64,000 bases of DNA from an uncultured Chloroflexota bacterium (GTDB lineage: Bacteria; Chloroflexota; Anaerolineae; Aggregatilineales; Phototrophicaceae), in contig CALJKV010000064.1 in NCBI GenBank assembly GCA_937974245.1, positions 1 through 64,000 on the forward strand. Direction: 5' to 3'. This document shows, piece after piece, positions 60,354 through 64,000 of the stretch. The notes beneath the pieces were generated by a model, which saw only the letters and a list, made by a program, of their open reading frames with translations, made no database searches and was not told where the DNA came from. The translations under genes were made by a program, and so were the position numbers. Each line of letters opens with the position of its first letter. Within the stretch, counting starts at the first letter, position 1.

Positions 60354-60857
60354 ATGCCTGCGATATTGACGAATGACCGCTTTCGTATGGAAGTATCCGT
60401 CGCCGGGTACGAATTTCCTGATGAAGGCGCGGATATTTACGATGCGAACTGGCTGCTGATCCGGGTGCGCTTAAAGCTGGTTTATGGCGCATGGACATGG
60501 CAGGTCGAGGATGCCGGGGCGCTCACCTGGGAATTGGCTGATGCCGTGCGGTGGTTGCGGGCGCTGGCAGCGGATGAGCATGTCGAACAGGAATGGTGCG
60601 GGTTCTCCGAGCCGGACATCCGTTTTGAGACGATTCGGAATACAGAAGGGGAACTGGTAGGGCTCACCATTCAGTTAATGGATGAATTCCAGCCGCCGAC
60701 TAAAGTGTTGATGCCGCGAGAGAACAACATCGTCACGCTGCGTTTCCACACGCCGCCCGATGTGCTGTTGGCGCTGGCGGATCGACTGGAAAAACAGCTC
60801 GTGAAATTCCCGCAGCGCGGCGAACGCCCGGCAATATCCCAGGCACAGCACCCGTAA
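60354..60857 (+). CDS. WapI-family-like immunity protein
   Basis: A 167-residue soluble protein. The strands FRMEVSVAGYEFPDEGADIYDANWLLIRVRLKLVYGAWTWQVEDAGALTWELADAVRWLRALA, quoted in separate parts as GYEFP, YDANWL, GAWTW and LTWELAD, resemble the WapI family of immunity proteins against contact-dependent toxins, but no toxin gene is adjacent. Such orphan immunity-like proteins may be housekeeping. AGGAGG stands four bases before the ATG. A TATAAT lies at 60307-60312. It is followed by comEC after 30 bases. Confidence 0.45.
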   Translation: MPAILTNDRFRMEVSVAGYEFPDEGADIYDANWLLIRVRLKLVYGAWTWQVEDAGALTWELADAVRWLRALAADEHVEQEWCGFSEPDIRFETIRNTEGELVGLTIQLMDEFQPPTKVLMPRENNIVTLRFHTPPDVLLALADRLEKQLVKFPQRGERPAISQAQHP

Positions 60858-60887
60858 TCCGTCGAATTCTGTACAAGGTAGAACGCT

Positions 60888-63248
60888 ATGCGCCTGGTGA
60901 CCATCGCGCTCGGCTGGACGGCGGGCATTTTGCTGGCGGCGAATTCCACCAACCGCCCCACATTGATCTGGTTCGGACTGGTGATTCTGGCAGGCACTGC
61001 CCTGTGGTTGGCGTGGCCGGATGTCCCCTGGCGGCGCGGGACGCTGGCGCTGCTGGCTTTTACGCTGGGTGGCCTGCGCTTTTCGTTTGTCCCCGTGACC
61101 AGTGATATTGCCAACTATAACAACCTGGGCGGCCTGACAATTGAAGGTGTTGTTGCCGCTGAACCGGATACCCGCGATGATCGGATTCAATTCCAGCTTG
61201 CTGCTGAAATGATCACACGGGGTGGGCAGACCGTCCCAACAGATGGCCTGGTGCTGGTGCAAGCGCCCCGCGTGACAGCGGTGCGCTATGGAGATCGGGT
61301 AACGGCCACGGGACTCCTGAGTCTCCCCGCTGAGTTTGATACATTTTCGTATGCCGACTACCTGGGGCGAAGCGGCGTCTTCAGCATCATGCGGAATGCG
61401 GCGGTGGAGACTGTCTCCGGCGGTCATGGCAATCCAATCACCATGGCGCTGCTTGACCTGAAAACGCAGGCCGCCGGTTTGATCGCCCATAGTCTGCCGG
61501 AACCAGGGGCTGGACTGCTCACCGGCATTCTTCTGGGGGACGAAAGTGGTATCGCGCCGGAGGTGGCCGATTCCTTCAGCAAAGTGGGCGCGTCGCACAT
61601 CATTGCCATCAGCGGGTTTAATATGGCGGTCGTCAGCGGCGTGCTGCTGGGTATGCTGGAACGCTTCCGCGCCTCGCGCCGATGGAGCGCGATCATTGCC
61701 GTGAGCGTGCTGGTCGCGTATACGCTGTTTGTGGGGGCGAACGCCGCGGTGGTGCGAGCGGCCATTATGAGCAGTATGCTGGTGATCGGCAGCCTGCTAC
61801 GCCGCAAGACCTATGTTCCGGCGTCGCTGGCCTTCGTCGCCATCCTTATGTCGCTGCAAAACCCTACAGTCCTCTGGGACATCAGTTTTCAGTTGAGTTT
61901 TTTCGCTACCTTAGGGCTGGCGTTGTTTGTAGACCCGATTTCGCGTTGGTTTAATGGCCTGTTGGTGCGGGGGTTGGGTCGCGGCGCGGCGACCCGCGTG
62001 GGTGATTTTCTGGCTGAACCGCTGGTGGTTACATTGGCGGCTCAGGTAACAACCCTGCCGCTAATTGTGCTGTACTTCGGACGGCTGTCGCTGGTATCGC
62101 TGATCGTGAACCTGCTGGTCATCCCAGCACAGTCTTACTTATTCATCTTGGGACTGTTGGCGACCCTTATCGCTTTTCTCGTGCCGCCGCTGGCGCAAAT
62201 CCTGTACTGGATGACGCTGGTATTGCTGGCATGGACCATTGGCGTCGTGCGCCTTTTCGCTCAGATGCCTTTTGCTGATGTGGAATTTCATGTTGACCCG
62301 CGATTGATCGCGCTATTTTTTCTGATAATGATAGGAGGGGCGCTGATGCACGCCACGAAACCAACCAGGGCGCGGCGACTGGCCCGGATGCTGCGCCAGC
62401 GGGCTGTTGTGACAACGGCGGCGCTGGTATCGCTGGCAATCGCGCTGCTGATGGTGGTGGCAGCACTTAGCCGACCGGATGGTCAATTGCATGTCTGGTT
62501 GCTGGATATGGGACACAGTAACGCCGTGCTGGTACAGACCCCCGGTGGGGCGCATCTACTGATTGATGGCGGGCATTTTCCTTCGCGGTTGCTCACGGCG
62601 CTGGGTGACCGTCTGCCATTCAACGACCTGGAAATTGACGTGATGGTTGTCACCCAGCCCGATGAGGCCGATTACGGCGCTCTCCCGGCGGTGCTGGCGC
62701 GCTACGATGTGGGCGTTGTGCTGACGAATGGGCAGCCGAATCTCAGCCCAGCGTTCCAGGAGTTGGAGGCAAAACTCGCCACTCGTGAGGTTGTGACGGT
62801 TCGTGCCGGGTATACGCTGGAAACCAGTGATGGCGTGCTGCTGGAAGTCCTGCATCCGCAGACGCAGCCCGAACTGGGGGACAGCCTAGATGATTCGGCA
62901 CTGGTGCTGCGCTTGATATATGGGGATGTGTCGTTCCTCATCCCGGGCGATCTGAGCCGGGAGGGGCAGGCGGTGCTGCTCGAATCCGGGGAGTGGCCGC
63001 TGGCGACGGTCTTGCAGCTTCCCCGGCATGGCGCGGTTCGTTCATTGGATGAAGCCTTTCTCAGTGCAGTACAGCCGCAGGTCGTTGTGCTGCAAAATGA
63101 CCCGGCTAACCGGCGCGGTGACCCGGACGGCGACACGCTCGCCCTGCTGGGGGATACGCTGCTGTTCCGTACCGACGATGAGCGTAACAGATCACACACA
63201 TTGCATCTGTATACAGACGGCAGCGAACTGTGGGTGGTGAACGAGTGA
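60888..63248 (+). CDS. comEC: ComEC/Rec2-family competence protein with degenerate MBL domain
   Basis: A 786-residue membrane channel predicted to carry transforming DNA across the membrane. An N-terminal DUF4131 region (about 1-180) is followed by the competence domain with about ten helices (about 210-500, including HIIAISGFNMAVVSG) and a C-terminal metallo-beta-lactamase-like domain (about 530-786). In the latter the usual HxHxDH is QPDEAD, GQGDA is GHSNA and PHHGS is PRHGA, so nuclease activity is unlikely. The start at 60888 has AAGG near it. It overlaps the glycosyltransferase start by four bases. Confidence 0.88.
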   Translation: MRLVTIALGWTAGILLAANSTNRPTLIWFGLVILAGTALWLAWPDVPWRRGTLALLAFTLGGLRFSFVPVTSDIANYNNLGGLTIEGVVAAEPDTRDDRIQFQLAAEMITRGGQTVPTDGLVLVQAPRVTAVRYGDRVTATGLLSLPAEFDTFSYADYLGRSGVFSIMRNAAVETVSGGHGNPITMALLDLKTQAAGLIAHSLPEPGAGLLTGILLGDESGIAPEVADSFSKVGASHIIAISGFNMAVVSGVLLGMLERFRASRRWSAIIAVSVLVAYTLFVGANAAVVRAAIMSSMLVIGSLLRRKTYVPASLAFVAILMSLQNPTVLWDISFQLSFFATLGLALFVDPISRWFNGLLVRGLGRGAATRVGDFLAEPLVVTLAAQVTTLPLIVLYFGRLSLVSLIVNLLVIPAQSYLFILGLLATLIAFLVPPLAQILYWMTLVLLAWTIGVVRLFAQMPFADVEFHVDPRLIALFFLIMIGGALMHATKPTRARRLARMLRQRAVVTTAALVSLAIALLMVVAALSRPDGQLHVWLLDMGHSNAVLVQTPGGAHLLIDGGHFPSRLLTALGDRLPFNDLEIDVMVVTQPDEADYGALPAVLARYDVGVVLTNGQPNLSPAFQELEAKLATREVVTVRAGYTLETSDGVLLEVLHPQTQPELGDSLDDSALVLRLIYGDVSFLIPGDLSREGQAVLLESGEWPLATVLQLPRHGAVRSLDEAFLSAVQPQVVVLQNDPANRRGDPDGDTLALLGDTLLFRTDDERNRSHTLHLYTDGSELWVVNE

Positions 63249-64000
63249 CCCCACGATTGTTTATCGCTTCCGGCATTTTTCACCCGGAATCGGGCGGCCC
63301 GGCGACATATCTCTATGAACTGCTGCCGCAACTCCAACAGCGAGGCTGGGACATTCAGGCGCTCTCGTATGGTTCTGGCGTGGTGGATGCCTACCCGTAC
63401 CCACTGCACCGCATCCCGCGCCGGGCGCTTCCGCTGCGCCAGCTGGATTATGCTATGGCTGCCCGCCCGCTGCTGGCGTGGGCTGATGTAGCATATATCC
63501 ATACATTAGGGCTGCCGCTAATTGGTCGCCGGGCGCCACGTATTCTCAAAATCGTCGGAGATCAGGCCTGGGAGCGTTCGGTGCGTAGAGGTTGGATAGC
63601 GCCCACTACTGACATTGACGCATTCCAGACGACCCGCTATGGTCTGATTGTCAGCACCCAGCAGTCCGCCCGTTCCCGTGAAGTGCGTGGCATGGATGGT
63701 GTGGTGGTCCCTAGTGCATACCTCAAGCAGATGGTGGTGGGGTGGGGCGTTGCGCCGGAAAAAGTGCATGTCATCTATAATGCGCTACCACCGGAAGAGA
63801 GAGCGAGAGATTCAAACCCCTTATCCGCAACTACTCAATCTACTATTTCGCAGGCTGCTGCCCGCGCCGAATTTGGGTTGGGCGATACGCCTCTACTGCT
63901 GACAGCTGCCCGACTGACTCACTGGAAAGGTATCAACCACTTGATTACCGCTCTCTCACGGCTGCCGGATGCCCATCTGCTGGTGGCGGGGGATGGCGAG
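63245..64000 (+). CDS. GT4-type glycosyltransferase, 3' end cut by the window
   Basis: The first 252 codons of a glycosyltransferase. The GTG start overlaps the comEC stop (GTGA). The GT-B fold starts LFIASGIFHPESGGPATYLYELL with the glycine-rich loop, contains VGDQAWERSVRRGW and a donor-binding half beginning at YNALPP and LLTAARLTHWKGINHLI (the GT4 acceptor-to-donor hinge). Probably transfers a sugar from a nucleotide donor to a cell-surface acceptor. The catalytic E-x7-E region lies beyond the window end. Tight coupling with comEC is probably operonic. Confidence 0.8.
   Translation, partial: MTPRLFIASGIFHPESGGPATYLYELLPQLQQRGWDIQALSYGSGVVDAYPYPLHRIPRRALPLRQLDYAMAARPLLAWADVAYIHTLGLPLIGRRAPRILKIVGDQAWERSVRRGWIAPTTDIDAFQTTRYGLIVSTQQSARSREVRGMDGVVVPSAYLKQMVVGWGVAPEKVHVIYNALPPEERARDSNPLSATTQSTISQAAARAEFGLGDTPLLLTAARLTHWKGINHLITALSRLPDAHLLVAGDGE

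Overview
The window is a continuous piece of bacterial chromosome of moderately high GC, densely coded on both strands, with no rRNA or tRNA gene that I could recognise. Gene content suggests a member of the Chloroflexota (Anaerolineae-like): an alpha2beta2-type pyruvate dehydrogenase with separate E1 alpha, E1 beta and E2 genes, several small FHA proteins, a Ser/Thr kinase fused to an ATPase and TPR repeats, TIR and FHA signalling, an F420/FMN split-barrel oxidoreductase, and many secreted proteins with low-complexity Pro/Thr linkers. This lineage call is inference from gene content only.

Layout. 0.2-4.5 kb: small proteins, a P1-family peptidase, an OmpR-type response regulator with its histidine kinase, and an ABM-domain protein. 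4.5-12 kb: gpmI, a small membrane protein with an M19 dipeptidase, a membrane-anchored sulfite-oxidase-like molybdoenzyme carrying an internal Tat motif, NAD kinase, and a tyrosine recombinase that looks leaderless. 11.6-12.3 kb is a repeat-rich spacer. 12.3-15.6 kb is the PDH operon (E1 alpha, E1 beta, E2; no E3). 15.7-25.8 kb holds an EamA transporter, TolB-like repeats, a split-barrel protein, a receiver-kinase hybrid, a zinc-ribbon FHA protein, an M23 peptidase, maeB and several unknown genes. 25.8-32.3 kb: a folC-like ligase, a large secreted protein, a second FHA protein and ftsH. 32.4-38.5 kb: a phosphoribosyltransferase, yceI and its TetR regulator with two identical operators, a GlsB-type membrane protein, ychF, an SLC13-type permease and a small membrane exporter. 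39-42.4 kb: the giant kinase. 42.6-48.3 kb: a polyamine-type ABC operon with two substrate-binding proteins. 48.3-52 kb: small membrane paralogues, a DUF5996 protein and secreted proteins. 52-59.2 kb is the most accessory-looking part: a membrane-anchored coiled-coil protein, glmS with a long structured leader, a degenerate membrane nicotinamidase-like protein next to an FHA-TIR protein, and a small CxxC protein. 59.3-64 kb: an N-carbamoylputrescine-amidase-like hydrolase, a WapI-like protein, comEC with a degenerate metallo-beta-lactamase domain, and the start of a glycosyltransferase cut by the window edge.

Most notable observations: (1) the pair at 55.7-58.4 kb, a pseudo-nicotinamidase anchored in the membrane followed by a TIR protein with an apparently intact catalytic Glu; TIR enzymes release nicotinamide from NAD, so a nicotinamide-fold partner may be a sensor. 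(2) The ~370-nt glmS leader, whose order of short motifs resembles a divergent glmS ribozyme. (3) Two identical 20-bp palindromes flanking the yceI promoter region. (4) A two-part intergenic repeat at 11.8-12.0 kb and 38.6-38.8 kb. (5) ComEC without its metal-binding histidines. All functional statements come from reading motifs by eye; no database or folding computation was run.
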